A stretch of 46,395 nucleotides of DNA from Planococcus sp. APC 4015 (GCA_030407505.1 JASDDH010000030.1:1-46395), one strand, 5' to 3'; counted from the stretch's first letter, positions 7,655 to 15,588 are shown. A program made the numbers and translations. Notes: a model not told the origin generated them from the letters alone.

Positions 7655-8875
7655 ATGCCGACGAACAGAGCGGTCGCCTACCAGGCCCCCGGAGTGGTCG
7701 AGGTCATCGACATCGACTACCCGACGTTCGAGCTGAAGGACGGGCCGGGCGTGAATCCGGCCAACGTCGGCCGGAAGCTGCCGCACGCCGTGATCCTGAA
7801 GACGGTGAGCACGAACATCTGCGGATCCGACCAGCACATGGTGCGCGGCCGCACGACCGCCCCCGCCGGGCTCGTGCTCGGTCACGAGATCACCGGCGAG
7901 GTCGTCGAGGTCGGACCCGATGTCGAATTCGTCAAGGTCGGCGACATCGTCTCGGTGCCCTTCAACATCTCGTGCGGCCGCTGCCGAAACTGCAAGGTCG
8001 GCAAGACCGGCATCTGCCTGAACGTGAATCCCGATCGTCCCGGCAGTGCCTACGGCTACGTCGACATGGGCGGGTGGGTCGGCGGCCAGGCCGAGTACGT
8101 CCTCGTGCCCTACGCCGACTGGAACGCGCTGGTCTTCCCCGACCGCGCGCAGGCGCTCGAGAAGATCATGGATCTCACGATGCTGTCCGACATCTTCCCG
8201 ACGGGATTCCACGGCGCGGTCACCGCGGGTGTCGGCGTCGGGTCGACGGTCTACATCGCCGGCGCGGGCCCGGTCGGCCTCGCCGCGGCCGCGGGTGCCC
8301 AGCTTCTGGGCGCGGCCGTCGTCATCGTCGGCGACGTCAACGCCGACCGGCTCGCCCAGGCGCGCAGCTTCGGCTGCGAGACCATCGATGTCGGCGCCGG
8401 ATCGCTGCCCGATCAGCTCGAACAGCTGCTCGGCGTGCCCGAAGTCGATTCCGCGGTGGATGCCGTGGGCTTCGAGGCCCGCGGGCAGGGCCACGGCGCC
8501 GATGCGAAAGAGGCCCCCGCGACGGTCTTGAACTCGCTGATGGGCGTCACCGCCGCGGGCGGTGCCGTCGGCATCCCGGGTCTCTACGTCACCGGCGACC
8601 CGGGAGCTGTCGACGACGCCGCGAAGCAGGGCTCGCTGTCGCTGAGCTTCGGCACGGGGTGGGCGAAGTCGCTGTCGTTCACGACGGGTCAATGCCCGGT
8701 GATGAAGTACAACCGGCAGCTGATGATGGCGATCCTCCACGACAAGGTGCACATCGCCGACGCCGTGAATGCGAAGTCGATCCCGCTCGAAGACGCCCCG
8801 CGCGGCTACGCCGAATTCGATGCCGGTGCAGCCACCAAGTACGTGCTCGACCCCAACGGCTACCTCGCCGCCTGA
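7655..8875 (+). CDS. fdhA: Zinc-dependent dehydrogenase, glutathione-independent formaldehyde dehydrogenase type
   Basis: A 406-residue medium-chain zinc dehydrogenase. It resembles the NAD-dependent, glutathione-independent formaldehyde dehydrogenase of Pseudomonas putida (formaldehyde to formate). Catalytic zinc ligands are visible as Cys in ICGSDQH and His in GHEITGE. The structural zinc loop has four cysteines (CGRCRNCKVGKTGIC). The cofactor motif is GAGPVGLAAA, and the glycine-rich GGWVGGQAEYV and the lysine-rich region near KEAPATVLNSL are typical of the FdhA subgroup. AAGGAGGA lies 5 nt before ATG 7655, which decides the start over an upstream in-frame ATG. Related enzymes also oxidise other aldehydes or alcohols, so the substrate is uncertain. 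Confidence 0.88.
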   Translation: MPTNRAVAYQAPGVVEVIDIDYPTFELKDGPGVNPANVGRKLPHAVILKTVSTNICGSDQHMVRGRTTAPAGLVLGHEITGEVVEVGPDVEFVKVGDIVSVPFNISCGRCRNCKVGKTGICLNVNPDRPGSAYGYVDMGGWVGGQAEYVLVPYADWNALVFPDRAQALEKIMDLTMLSDIFPTGFHGAVTAGVGVGSTVYIAGAGPVGLAAAAGAQLLGAAVVIVGDVNADRLAQARSFGCETIDVGAGSLPDQLEQLLGVPEVDSAVDAVGFEARGQGHGADAKEAPATVLNSLMGVTAAGGAVGIPGLYVTGDPGAVDDAAKQGSLSLSFGTGWAKSLSFTTGQCPVMKYNRQLMMAILHDKVHIADAVNAKSIPLEDAPRGYAEFDAGAATKYVLDPNGYLAA

Positions 8876-8905
8876 CCTCCCGATCCGAAGAAACAAGGAG
8901 CATCC

Positions 8906-9307
8906 ATGTCCACTCTCACCCTCGCCGACGCCCGCACGATCATCGCCGCCGCCGAAGCCCGCGCCGATGAGATCGGTCAGCCGATGAACATCGCCGTCGT
9001 CGATTCCGGCGGCAACCTCATCGCCCACGTCCGTCAGGACGGTGCCTGGATCGGCAGCATCGACATCTCGATCAGCAAGGCGTGGACGTCGCGGGCCTTC
9101 GACATCCAGACGAAGGACCTCGGCGACAACTCGCAGCCGACCCAGCAGTTCTTCGGCATCCACACCACCAACGGCGGCAAGGTCGCGATCTTCGCCGGCG
9201 GCGTGCCCGTCACCCGTGACGGTGCCGTCGTCGGTGCCGTCGGCGTCAGCGGCGGCTCGGGCGAACAGGACCAGACCGTCGCCGAGGCGGGTGCCGCCGC
9301 TCTCTGA
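8906..9307 (+). CDS. GlcG/HbpS-family protein
   Basis: A 133-residue protein of the GlcG/HbpS family, recognised from MNIAVVDSGGNLIAHVRQDGA and the C-terminal GAVVGAVGVSGGSGEQD. Members form octamers. Streptomyces HbpS binds heme outside the cell and signals to a sensor kinase, while GlcG proteins sit in oxidation operons without a settled role. No signal peptide is visible here, so a cytoplasmic role near the preceding dehydrogenase is likely. It follows that gene by 30 bp with its own AAGGAG site, so the two are probably co-transcribed. Confidence 0.85.
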   Translation: MSTLTLADARTIIAAAEARADEIGQPMNIAVVDSGGNLIAHVRQDGAWIGSIDISISKAWTSRAFDIQTKDLGDNSQPTQQFFGIHTTNGGKVAIFAGGVPVTRDGAVVGAVGVSGGSGEQDQTVAEAGAAAL

Positions 9308-9312
9308 GCCGC

Positions 9313-9325
9313 GCTGGGGTCACCC
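9313..9325. terminator. Short hairpin between convergent genes
   Basis: TGGGG-TCA-CCCCA is a perfect 5-bp stem across the stop region of the convergent GlcG-like and VIT genes. It may act as a weak bidirectional terminator. There is no T-run. Confidence 0.3.
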
Positions 9326-10042
9326 CACCCCGGCGACTCCGAGCAGGGAGCCGATCCCCCACGTGGCGACGAGAGCCGCAGCGCCGCCGATCACCACGCG
9401 GAGGATCGCCGTGCGCTTCGAGCTCCCGCCGATCCACGCGGCTATCCAGCCCGTCATCGCGAGGGCGAGGAGCACCGCGGCGAAGGTGACCGGCACGCGC
9501 CATTCCGCGGGCGGCAGGAGGATCGCCAGCATCGGGAGGATCGCGCCGATCGTGAACGCCGCGGCGGATGCGGCGGCGGCGTGCCACGCGCTGACGACGT
9601 CGTTCTCGTCGATGTTGAGCTCGGCCGAGAGGTGCGCGGCGACGGCGTCGTGCGCTGTCAGCTCGATCGCCACCTGCCGTGCGGTCGCAGGCTGAAGGCC
9701 CTTGGCCTCGTACAGGCCGGCCAGTTCGGCGAGCTCCTCGTCGGGCATCTCGGAGAGTTCGCGCTTCTCCTTGGCGATGAGCGCGCGTTCGCTGTCGCTC
9801 TGGCTGCTGACCGACACGTACTCGCCCAATGCCATGGAGATGGCGCCGCCGACGAGTCCGGCGACACCGGCGATGAGGATCGGACCGACTTCGCTCGTGG
9901 CGCCCGCGACTCCGACGACGATCGCGGCGACCGACACGATGCCGTCGTTGGCGCCCAGCACGCCGGCGCGGAGCCAGTTCAAGCGCTGCGCGAGTCCTTG
10001 CTGATGCGGTTCGTCGGGGTGCTGCGTGCTCGTCGCGCTCAT
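9320..10042 (-). CDS. VIT/CCC1-type iron-manganese transporter
   Basis: A 240-residue membrane protein of the vacuolar iron transporter (VIT1/CCC1) family, which exports Fe(II) or Mn(II). The first helix contains the signature GANDGIVSVAAIVVGVAGA, then GAISMALGEYVSVSSQSDSE leads into the acidic cytosolic metal-binding stretch (KEKRELSEMPDEELAELA). Two further hydrophobic hairpins close the C terminus. GAGGAG lies upstream of the ATG at 10042. It converges on the GlcG-like gene and lies 50 bp after a Nudix gene on the same strand. Confidence 0.9.
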   Translation of the reverse strand: MSATSTQHPDEPHQQGLAQRLNWLRAGVLGANDGIVSVAAIVVGVAGATSEVGPILIAGVAGLVGGAISMALGEYVSVSSQSDSERALIAKEKRELSEMPDEELAELAGLYEAKGLQPATARQVAIELTAHDAVAAHLSAELNIDENDVVSAWHAAAASAAAFTIGAILPMLAILLPPAEWRVPVTFAAVLLALAMTGWIAAWIGGSSKRTAILRVVIGGAAALVATWGIGSLLGVAGVG

Positions 10043-10092
10043 CGCCACTCCTCGGTCGTGTGCACTGAGCGTATCGACCTCGACGCCCGGTG

Positions 10093-10485
10093 TCAGAGGA
10101 AGTACTCCCGGGCGAGCGGGGCGACCTCGAGATCCCCCGCCTCGTCCCGCGAGACCCAGCGCAGCTCGTCGATCTCGGCGGCGATGACCGGATGCTGTGC
10201 GCCGATGTCGACCGCGAACACGTCGGCGACCACCACGAACCCGGGTTCGTTTGCGGCCGCAGCCATGTAGCGGCCGAGCGGACGCAGGTCGGCGGGGTCG
10301 ACGACGAGGCCGAGCTCCTCGTGCAGTTCGCGCGACAGGGTCTCGCCGGGGCCCTCCCCGGGCTCCGGCTTGCCGCCCGGCTGCATGAACGCCGTCGTGC
10401 CCGTCTTGCGCACCAGCAGCAGACGGGCGTCCGCGTCCACGATCACGGCCGCCGAGACGTGGATACGGCGAGGAGGGGTCACCAC
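10093..10485 (-). CDS. Nudix hydrolase
   Basis: A 130-residue single-domain Nudix hydrolase that should cleave a nucleoside-diphosphate-linked substrate. The full Nudix box is present and intact: G-x5-E-x7-RE-L-x-EE-x-GL (GGKPEPGE ... RELHEELGL) at about residues 37-60. The start is GTG; two GTGs in a row (10485 and 10482) are possible. TAGCGT just upstream favours a leaderless message starting at one of them. It is divergent from the SDR gene at 10516, with only 30 bp between the start codons. The substrate cannot be told from sequence. Confidence 0.88.
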   Translation of the reverse strand: MVTPPRRIHVSAAVIVDADARLLLVRKTGTTAFMQPGGKPEPGEGPGETLSRELHEELGLVVDPADLRPLGRYMAAAANEPGFVVVADVFAVDIGAQHPVIAAEIDELRWVSRDEAGDLEVAPLAREYFL

Positions 10486-10488
10486 CGC

Positions 10489-10510
10489 ACGCTAACAGGC
10501 GACGTAGAAT
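10489..10510. promoter_or_regulatory. Two back-to-back -10 elements of divergent leaderless genes
   Basis: TAGCGT on the reverse strand (10494-10489) serves the Nudix gene, and TAGAAT on the forward strand (10505-10510) serves the SDR gene. Each ends 3-6 nt from its GTG start. The two promoters must share their upstream DNA, so firing of one may affect the other. Confidence 0.5.
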
Positions 10511-10515
10511 CACGT

Positions 10516-11997
10516 GTGCCCGCCGAGATCCCTGCCTCCCCAGACCTGCCGCCCAGCGGCATCGATCCGGCAGACCTCGAAGCCACCCTGCGGGTGCTGC
10601 ACGGCATGGCGGGGCTCGACGAGACGCATCCCGACTTCGTCGCCGTCCGGCAGGCGACCGCGAAGATGTTCAAGGCCGTGAAGCGGGTGCGGCGTCGTGA
10701 GATCCGCGATGCCATCGCGCAGGCCGACCGCGACGTCGTGGCCGCGACCGCGACGGGCGCCCCGGACCGCATCGACGATGAGACGCGCGGCATCCCGATC
10801 TCGACGATGACCACCGCGCCGACGGCAGGCACCCTGCTCAAGGCCCGAGCCTGTTACATCTGCAAGCAGCCCTACACCGTGGTCGACGCGTTCTACCACC
10901 AGCTCTGTCCTTCGTGCGCGGCGATGAGCCACGCGAAACGGGATGCCCGCACCGACCTCACCGGCAAGCGCGCGCTGCTCACCGGCGGGCGCGCCAAGAT
11001 CGGCATGTACATCGCGCTGCGCCTGCTGCGCGACGGCGCGCACACCACGATCACGACGCGGTTCCCGCGCGACGCCGTGCGCCGGTTCAGCAGCCTGCCC
11101 GACGCCCCCGAGTGGATCGACCGGCTGAAAGTCGTCGGCATCGACCTGCGCGACCCGGCCCAGGTGATCGGCCTCGCCGACGACGTGGCGGCGGCGGGCA
11201 CCCTCGACATCCTGATCAACAACGCGACCCAGACGGTGCGGCGCTCGCCGGGGGCCTACCAGCCGCTCGTCGACGCCGAGCTCGCACCGCTGCCCGACGG
11301 CCCCCTGCCCGAGCTGGTGACGTTCGGCCACACGAACGACCAGCACCCGCAGGCGCTCGAACGCTCGGTGACCGCGCACCCGATCCTCGCGGCGGCCGCC
11401 GCGCGGGCCGACGAGCTCACCGAACAGGCGATGGCTGCGGGGTCGAGTTCGCTCGAGCGCCTCGCGGCGGGCACCGCGATCGACGCGGGGGGCCTCATCC
11501 CCGACCTGCACGACGCGAACTCGTGGACGCAGCGCGTGGAAGAGGTCGACCCGCTCGAGATGCTCGAGGTGCAGCTCGCCAACACCACGGCTCCGTTCCT
11601 GCTCGTCTCGAAGCTGCGGCCGTCGCTGGCCGCGAGCGCCGCGCGCCGCACGTACATCGTCAACGTCAGCGCCATGGAGGGCGTCTTCGGCCGGGGATAC
11701 AAGGGGCCGGGGCATCCGCACACCAACATGGCCAAGGCCGCGGTCAACATGCTCACCCGCACGAGCGCCCGCGAGATGTTCGAATCCGACGGCATCCTCA
11801 TGACGAGCGTCGACACCGGCTGGATCACCGACGAGCGCCCGCACCCGACGAAGGTGCGCCTGGCCGAAGAGGGGTTCCACGCGCCCCTCGACCTCGTCGA
11901 CGGCGCGGCCCGCGTCTACGATCCGATCGTGCGCGGTGAAGCGGGCGAAGACCTGTTCGGCGTCTTCCTGAAGGACTACGCCCCCGGGTCATGGTGA
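10516..11997 (+). CDS. Zinc-ribbon SDR-fold protein lacking the usual catalytic tyrosine
   Basis: A 493-residue protein in three parts. An N-terminal helical region (about 1-110) is followed by a four-cysteine element (CYICKQPY ... LCPSCAAM, about residues 114-136). A short-chain dehydrogenase fold fills the rest. The cofactor loop is TGGRAKIG and the NNAT motif and a Ser in NVSAMEG are present. The expected YxxxK is TNMAK, so Thr stands where Tyr should be while Lys is kept. A role other than ordinary alcohol oxidation is possible. GTG 10516 is supported by TAGAAT 5 nt upstream. The small gene at 11991 overlaps its end by 7 bp. Confidence 0.82.
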   Translation: MPAEIPASPDLPPSGIDPADLEATLRVLHGMAGLDETHPDFVAVRQATAKMFKAVKRVRRREIRDAIAQADRDVVAATATGAPDRIDDETRGIPISTMTTAPTAGTLLKARACYICKQPYTVVDAFYHQLCPSCAAMSHAKRDARTDLTGKRALLTGGRAKIGMYIALRLLRDGAHTTITTRFPRDAVRRFSSLPDAPEWIDRLKVVGIDLRDPAQVIGLADDVAAAGTLDILINNATQTVRRSPGAYQPLVDAELAPLPDGPLPELVTFGHTNDQHPQALERSVTAHPILAAAAARADELTEQAMAAGSSSLERLAAGTAIDAGGLIPDLHDANSWTQRVEEVDPLEMLEVQLANTTAPFLLVSKLRPSLAASAARRTYIVNVSAMEGVFGRGYKGPGHPHTNMAKAAVNMLTRTSAREMFESDGILMTSVDTGWITDERPHPTKVRLAEEGFHAPLDLVDGAARVYDPIVRGEAGEDLFGVFLKDYAPGSW

Positions 11998-12248
11998 ACC
12001 TGCCGGCGCCCGGCCATCGGGTCGTCGTGCGGTACCTGCTGCCGACGGGGCAGGCCACCGACGCTCTCGGCGAGCTGCTCAGCGCCGACGCCGAGACGAT
12101 CGTCGTCGACGGGAAGCGCGGCGTCGAGCGCATCGCGGTCGGCGACATCATCGCCGCGAAAGAGGTGCCGCCGGCGCCCGCGCCGCGGGTGCGCCGGAGC
12201 GCATCCCCGCATGATCCGGATGCAGCAGGATCGGCCGACGCACTCTGA
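11991..12248 (+). CDS. Small SH3-like domain protein of unknown function
   Basis: An 85-residue protein. The first 60 residues (GHRVVVRYLLPTGQATDALGEL ... IAVGDIIAAKEVPP) look like the short beta-barrel found at the N terminus of some actinobacterial GNAT acetyltransferases, but no acetyltransferase follows. The tail is Pro/Arg/Ala-rich and probably disordered. Its ATG lies inside the end of the SDR gene, so translation is probably coupled. The family assignment is from memory of sequence pattern, and the function is unknown. Confidence 0.65.
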   Translation: MVNLPAPGHRVVVRYLLPTGQATDALGELLSADAETIVVDGKRGVERIAVGDIIAAKEVPPAPAPRVRRSASPHDPDAAGSADAL

Positions 12249-12256
12249 TCGGTGTG

Positions 12257-12280
12257 CCCGCGGGCCCGCCCCGCCGCGGG
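12257..12280 (+). terminator. Terminator-like hairpin
   Basis: CCCGCGG (12257-12263) pairs with CCGCGGG (12274-12280) around a 10-nt loop, directly after the small gene. No T-run follows. It probably separates this unit from the transporter operon downstream. Confidence 0.45.
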
Positions 12281-12338
12281 AACCCGGCATAAAATGGCCC
12301 TGCATGCACGCGTGAACGCCTTCGGCGCATCCCTCGTA

Positions 12339-12354
12339 ACGTATACGTATTCAG
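12339..12354. promoter_or_regulatory. Possible distal operator of the LacI regulon
   Basis: This site contains the ATACGTAT core (12343-12350) within a longer palindrome ACGTATACGT. It matches the 16-bp consensus of the regulon at 11 of 16 positions. Its centre is 66 bp upstream of the strong site at 12405-12420, so repression by looping is conceivable. Confidence 0.45.
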
Positions 12355-12367
12355 ACTGTAACGTCGT

Positions 12368-12386
12368 GATGAAATCGCGATGAAAT
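12368..12386. repeat. Direct repeat GATGAAAT upstream of the binding-protein promoter
   Basis: GATGAAAT occurs at 12368-12375 and again at 12379-12386, an 11-bp period, about one helical turn. It is followed by a TTAGG-CTTT-CCTAA inverted repeat (12386-12399) that overlaps the weak -35 region. The arrangement suggests an activator site. Confidence 0.4.
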
Positions 12387-12404
12387 TAGGCTTTCCTAAG
12401 TGCG

Positions 12405-12420
12405 GTGCATACGTATACTC
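12405..12420. promoter_or_regulatory. LacI-type operator over the -10 of the binding-protein gene
   Basis: GTGCATACGTATACTC matches the regulon consensus GTGCATACGTATGCAC at 14 of 16 positions. It overlaps the -10 hexamer TATACT (12414-12419) of the gene at 12428, so bound repressor would block RNA polymerase. Similar sites lie at 19125, 19146 and 20259. Confidence 0.7.
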
Positions 12421-12427
12421 TGGCGCC

Positions 12428-13735
12428 ATGGCAACCACCAAGATGCGCTTCCTCGCACTGTCCGCCGCCGTGGCCGTCGGCGCACTCGCTCTGTCCGGAT
12501 GTGGCGCAGGCAGCCGCACCGGGAACGCGAATGCGACCGAGGTCACCTGCGATTACACCGAACCCGAATCGGCCACGACCGTCAACGTCCTGGCCTACAA
12601 CTCCTCGGCGATCGACCCCTTCACCGACACCATGGTGTCGAGCTGCACGAAGGGCGACGTCACCGTCAAGCACGACCCGATCGACTTCGGGGGCCAGGTC
12701 ACCAAGACCACCGCGACCCTCGCGGGCGACACCGGAACCTACGACATCATCGAGACCTACGGCTTCGTGATCCCGAGCCTCGCCACCGAGGAGAAGCTCG
12801 TTCCGCTGAACGACCTCTACGAGAAGTACGCCGCCGACTACGGACTCGACGAGATCAGCGAGTCGATGCGCACCGGCATGTCGTACGACGGCAACCTCTA
12901 CGCGCTGCCGATGCAGGCGCAGATGTTCGTCATGGCCTACCGCGCCGACATCTTCGAGGACCTCGGTCTCGAGGTGCCCACGACGTTCCCCGAGATGATG
13001 GAGGCCGCCGACGCGATCAAGGCCGAGGGCCTCATGGAGTACCCGATCGCGCTGCCGTGGCTCGCGACGTCCGACGTCTCGACGAGCTTCCAGGCCGTCA
13101 TGAACTCGCTCGGCGCCGACTTCGTCACCGACTCAGGCGACGTCACGCTCGACACCCCCGATGCCCAGGAGGCTCTCGAGGCGATGCTCGCCCTGCAGCC
13201 CTACATGGACCCGCAGGTGACGACCTTCGACCAGCCCAAGGTGCAGCAGCAGATGTACAACGGCACCGCGGCGATGTCGATCATGTTCTCGGGTCGTATG
13301 AACGACCTCACCCTGCCCGAGAACAGCCAGCTGTCCGACTCGTTCGCCTTCGCCGCACCGCCCAAGGTCAGCGACGCCGCCGAGTACTCCTACACCCGCC
13401 TGTCGATCGACGGCTGGTCCATCCCCTTCAACACCAAGCTCGACCACGACATGCTCTTCGTCATGATGGCCTCGGCCGTCAGCGAAGACGCCTCGACGGC
13501 CTCCGTGCCGGCGGCCTACCCTGCCCGCGAGGGCATGGTCACGGCCGACAACTCGCCGTACGGTGAGGCCGCGAACGAGTCCATCGCCTCGGCGATGCCC
13601 CCGGTCGTCGCACCGAACCTCGCTGCGGTGAGCAACGAGATCCGCCCCATCCTGATGCAGGTCATCTCGGGTCAGATCTCGGTGGAAGACGGCATGACGC
13701 AGATGCAGGCCGCCGGCGAAGCGCTCGCCGGCTGA
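12428..13735 (+). CDS. ABC transporter substrate-binding lipoprotein
   Basis: A 435-residue family-1 solute-binding lipoprotein. The N terminus carries a lipobox (LSGCG) with Cys at about residue 25. The body includes AYRADIFEDLGLEVPTTFPEMMEAADA and a conserved FSGRMNDL region. No ribosome site precedes ATG 12428, but TATACT lies 8 nt upstream, so the message is probably leaderless. It begins the transport operon of the HisD-like catabolic island. The ligand is unknown; the family covers sugars, polyols and other polar carbon sources. A strong hairpin after the gene may give it more transcript than the permeases. Confidence 0.92.
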   Translation: MATTKMRFLALSAAVAVGALALSGCGAGSRTGNANATEVTCDYTEPESATTVNVLAYNSSAIDPFTDTMVSSCTKGDVTVKHDPIDFGGQVTKTTATLAGDTGTYDIIETYGFVIPSLATEEKLVPLNDLYEKYAADYGLDEISESMRTGMSYDGNLYALPMQAQMFVMAYRADIFEDLGLEVPTTFPEMMEAADAIKAEGLMEYPIALPWLATSDVSTSFQAVMNSLGADFVTDSGDVTLDTPDAQEALEAMLALQPYMDPQVTTFDQPKVQQQMYNGTAAMSIMFSGRMNDLTLPENSQLSDSFAFAAPPKVSDAAEYSYTRLSIDGWSIPFNTKLDHDMLFVMMASAVSEDASTASVPAAYPAREGMVTADNSPYGEAANESIASAMPPVVAPNLAAVSNEIRPILMQVISGQISVEDGMTQMQAAGEALAG

Positions 13736-13761
13736 TCACTCCGCTATCCGACGATCGATGA

Positions 13762-13791
13762 CTGCGGCCCGGACCTCGGTCCGGGCCGCAG
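13762..13791 (+). terminator. Intra-operon hairpin after the binding-protein gene
   Basis: CTGCGGCCCGGAC pairs perfectly with GTCCGGGCCGCAG (13 bp) around a CTCG loop, 26 bp after the binding-protein stop and 22 bp before the permease start. Such hairpins in transporter operons stabilise or partly terminate the transcript, so the binding protein is made in excess. Confidence 0.6.
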
Positions 13792-13813
13792 CCGTCTCAG
13801 GGAGACACATCTC

Positions 13814-14686
13814 ATGAAGACCCGCGAGTTCTGGGTGCTGTTCGCCCCCAGCCTGATCGTGATGGGTGGCCTCCTGGTCATCCCGCTCGTGCGCACCATC
13901 CAATGGAGCTTCGAGACCGTGCAGTACGGTGCTCCCGGAACCTTCGTCGGGCTCGACAACTTCGTCGAAGCCCTCACCGATCCCCGCTTCGGCAAGGCCG
14001 CCCTCTTCACCGTCACCGTGACCGTCGTCACGACGGTGATCCTGCTGGTGCTCGGCTACATCGTCGCCACCGGGCTCAACCGCCTCACGGTGTCGCGGCC
14101 CCTCGTGCTGGGCATCATGCTCGTCTCGTACGTGCTGCCCAACCTCGTCGGCGCCGTCGCCTTCTCGTGGCTCTTCGACGACAACTTCGGCGGGGTCGTC
14201 AACCGCTTCATCGGGCTCCTGGGCGGGTCGCAGGTGCTGTGGTTCACCGACCAGGTGCCCAACGCGATCCTCATCATCGCCAACACGGTGTGGCACATGC
14301 TGCCCTTCGCGATGCTGATCATCCTCGCGGGGCTCCAGGGGGTGCCCGTCGAGCTGCGCGAAGCCGCCACGATCGACGGCGCCAGCCCGGTGCAGACCCA
14401 CCTGCACGTCATCATCCCCACGATCCGCGGCGTGCTCGGCTTCGTGACGCTGATCTCGATCATGGATGTGCTGAGGATGTTCGACAACCTCATCCCGCTC
14501 TCACCGCAGGCGCAGAACATCGGCAACGAGTCGATCATGCTCTACGTCTACTCCGTCGCGTTCGCCGACGGTGCCACCGATCTCGGGCTCGGCAGCGCGA
14601 TCAACGTGCTGACCATCCTGCTCATCCTCGTGATGCTCATTCCCTTCATCCAAGGGATCTTCAAGGAAGCGAAGGCCCAGCGATGA
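13814..14686 (+). CDS. ABC transporter permease, MalF-like
   Basis: A 290-residue permease with six hydrophobic segments. The EAA loop (REAATIDGASPVQTHLHVIIP) is at about residue 182. AGGGAGA lies 9-10 nt before ATG 13814. It has only a very short N terminus before the first helix, unlike the permease at 1355. It pairs with the next gene, which overlaps it as ATGA. As in the first transporter, no ATPase is encoded nearby. Confidence 0.92.
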   Translation: MKTREFWVLFAPSLIVMGGLLVIPLVRTIQWSFETVQYGAPGTFVGLDNFVEALTDPRFGKAALFTVTVTVVTTVILLVLGYIVATGLNRLTVSRPLVLGIMLVSYVLPNLVGAVAFSWLFDDNFGGVVNRFIGLLGGSQVLWFTDQVPNAILIIANTVWHMLPFAMLIILAGLQGVPVELREAATIDGASPVQTHLHVIIPTIRGVLGFVTLISIMDVLRMFDNLIPLSPQAQNIGNESIMLYVYSVAFADGATDLGLGSAINVLTILLILVMLIPFIQGIFKEAKAQR

Positions 14687-15588
14687 CCCTCATCAACAAG
14701 GCTCCCAGCACCCGCGCCATCACCACCGGCGACATCGAGGGCACGAGCGCCCGCGCCCGCCGCCGCGCCCGGGCGAAGAGGCCCGTCGTCACCGGCATCC
14801 TGCTCGCCATCCTGTGTCTGCTGATGCTGAGTCCGTTCATCTGGATGACGCTCTCGGTCACCAAGCCCACCGACGTCGCGTTCGCGAACCCGCCGGTGCT
14901 GTGGGGCTACGACTTCACCTTCGACGCCTTCGTGAACCTGTGGGAGACCACGTACTTCTCGGACTACCTCGTCAACACGCTGGTCGTGGCGGTCGTCTCG
15001 ACCGTGATCGCCCTGATCATCGGCATCCCGGCCGCCTATGCGCTGTCGCGGTTCCCGAGCTACGTCTCGGCGATCCTGCTCGTGCTCGCGCTCATCTTTC
15101 GGGCGCTGCCGCGGTTCGCCGTGGTGCTGCCGATGTACGACATCAGCCGTGCGCTGGGCATCTACGACACGACGTTCGCGCTGGCGATCGCGCTCGTGGC
15201 CATCAACCAGCCCTTCACGATCTGGCTGCTGCGCAACTTCTTCGCCGAGATCCCGCGCGAACTCGACGAGGCGGCCATGATCGACGGCTGCACGCGCATC
15301 GGCATGCTGCGTCGCGTGATGATCCCGCTGATGGGACCCGGTATCCTGACCGCCGGCATCTTCGTCTTCCTCTTCGCCTTCCAGGAGTACCTGACCGCGT
15401 TGATCCTCACCGACTCGTCGTCCAAGACCGTGCCGGTGTTCATCGCCACCCAGTTGGGGCAGACGCTGCCGATGCTGCAGCAGGCGGGCGCGGCATCCAT
15501 GCTGCTGACGATCCCCGTGATCCTGATCGCGTTCGTCGCACAGAAATACCTCGTCGCCGGGTTGAGTGACGGCGCCGTGAAGGGATGA
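14683..15588 (+). CDS. ABC transporter permease, MalG-like
   Basis: A 301-residue permease starting at ATG 14683 inside the stop region of its partner. A basic N-terminal tail (ARARRRARAKR) precedes the first helix. The EAA loop (DEAAMIDGCTRIGMLRRVMIP) is at about residue 197 and FLFAFQEYLTALILT follows, as usual for MalG-type subunits. It overlaps the alpha/beta hydrolase gene downstream by ATGA, which ties that enzyme to import of the same compound. Confidence 0.92.
   Translation: MTLINKAPSTRAITTGDIEGTSARARRRARAKRPVVTGILLAILCLLMLSPFIWMTLSVTKPTDVAFANPPVLWGYDFTFDAFVNLWETTYFSDYLVNTLVVAVVSTVIALIIGIPAAYALSRFPSYVSAILLVLALIFRALPRFAVVLPMYDISRALGIYDTTFALAIALVAINQPFTIWLLRNFFAEIPRELDEAAMIDGCTRIGMLRRVMIPLMGPGILTAGIFVFLFAFQEYLTALILTDSSSKTVPVFIATQLGQTLPMLQQAGAASMLLTIPVILIAFVAQKYLVAGLSDGAVKG

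Noticed and set aside
12386..12399. DtxR/IdeR iron box (TTAGG-CTTT-CCTAA)
   Set aside because: The half-sites are separated by 4 bp rather than the 9 bp of the iron-box consensus, and the gene content is not iron-related.
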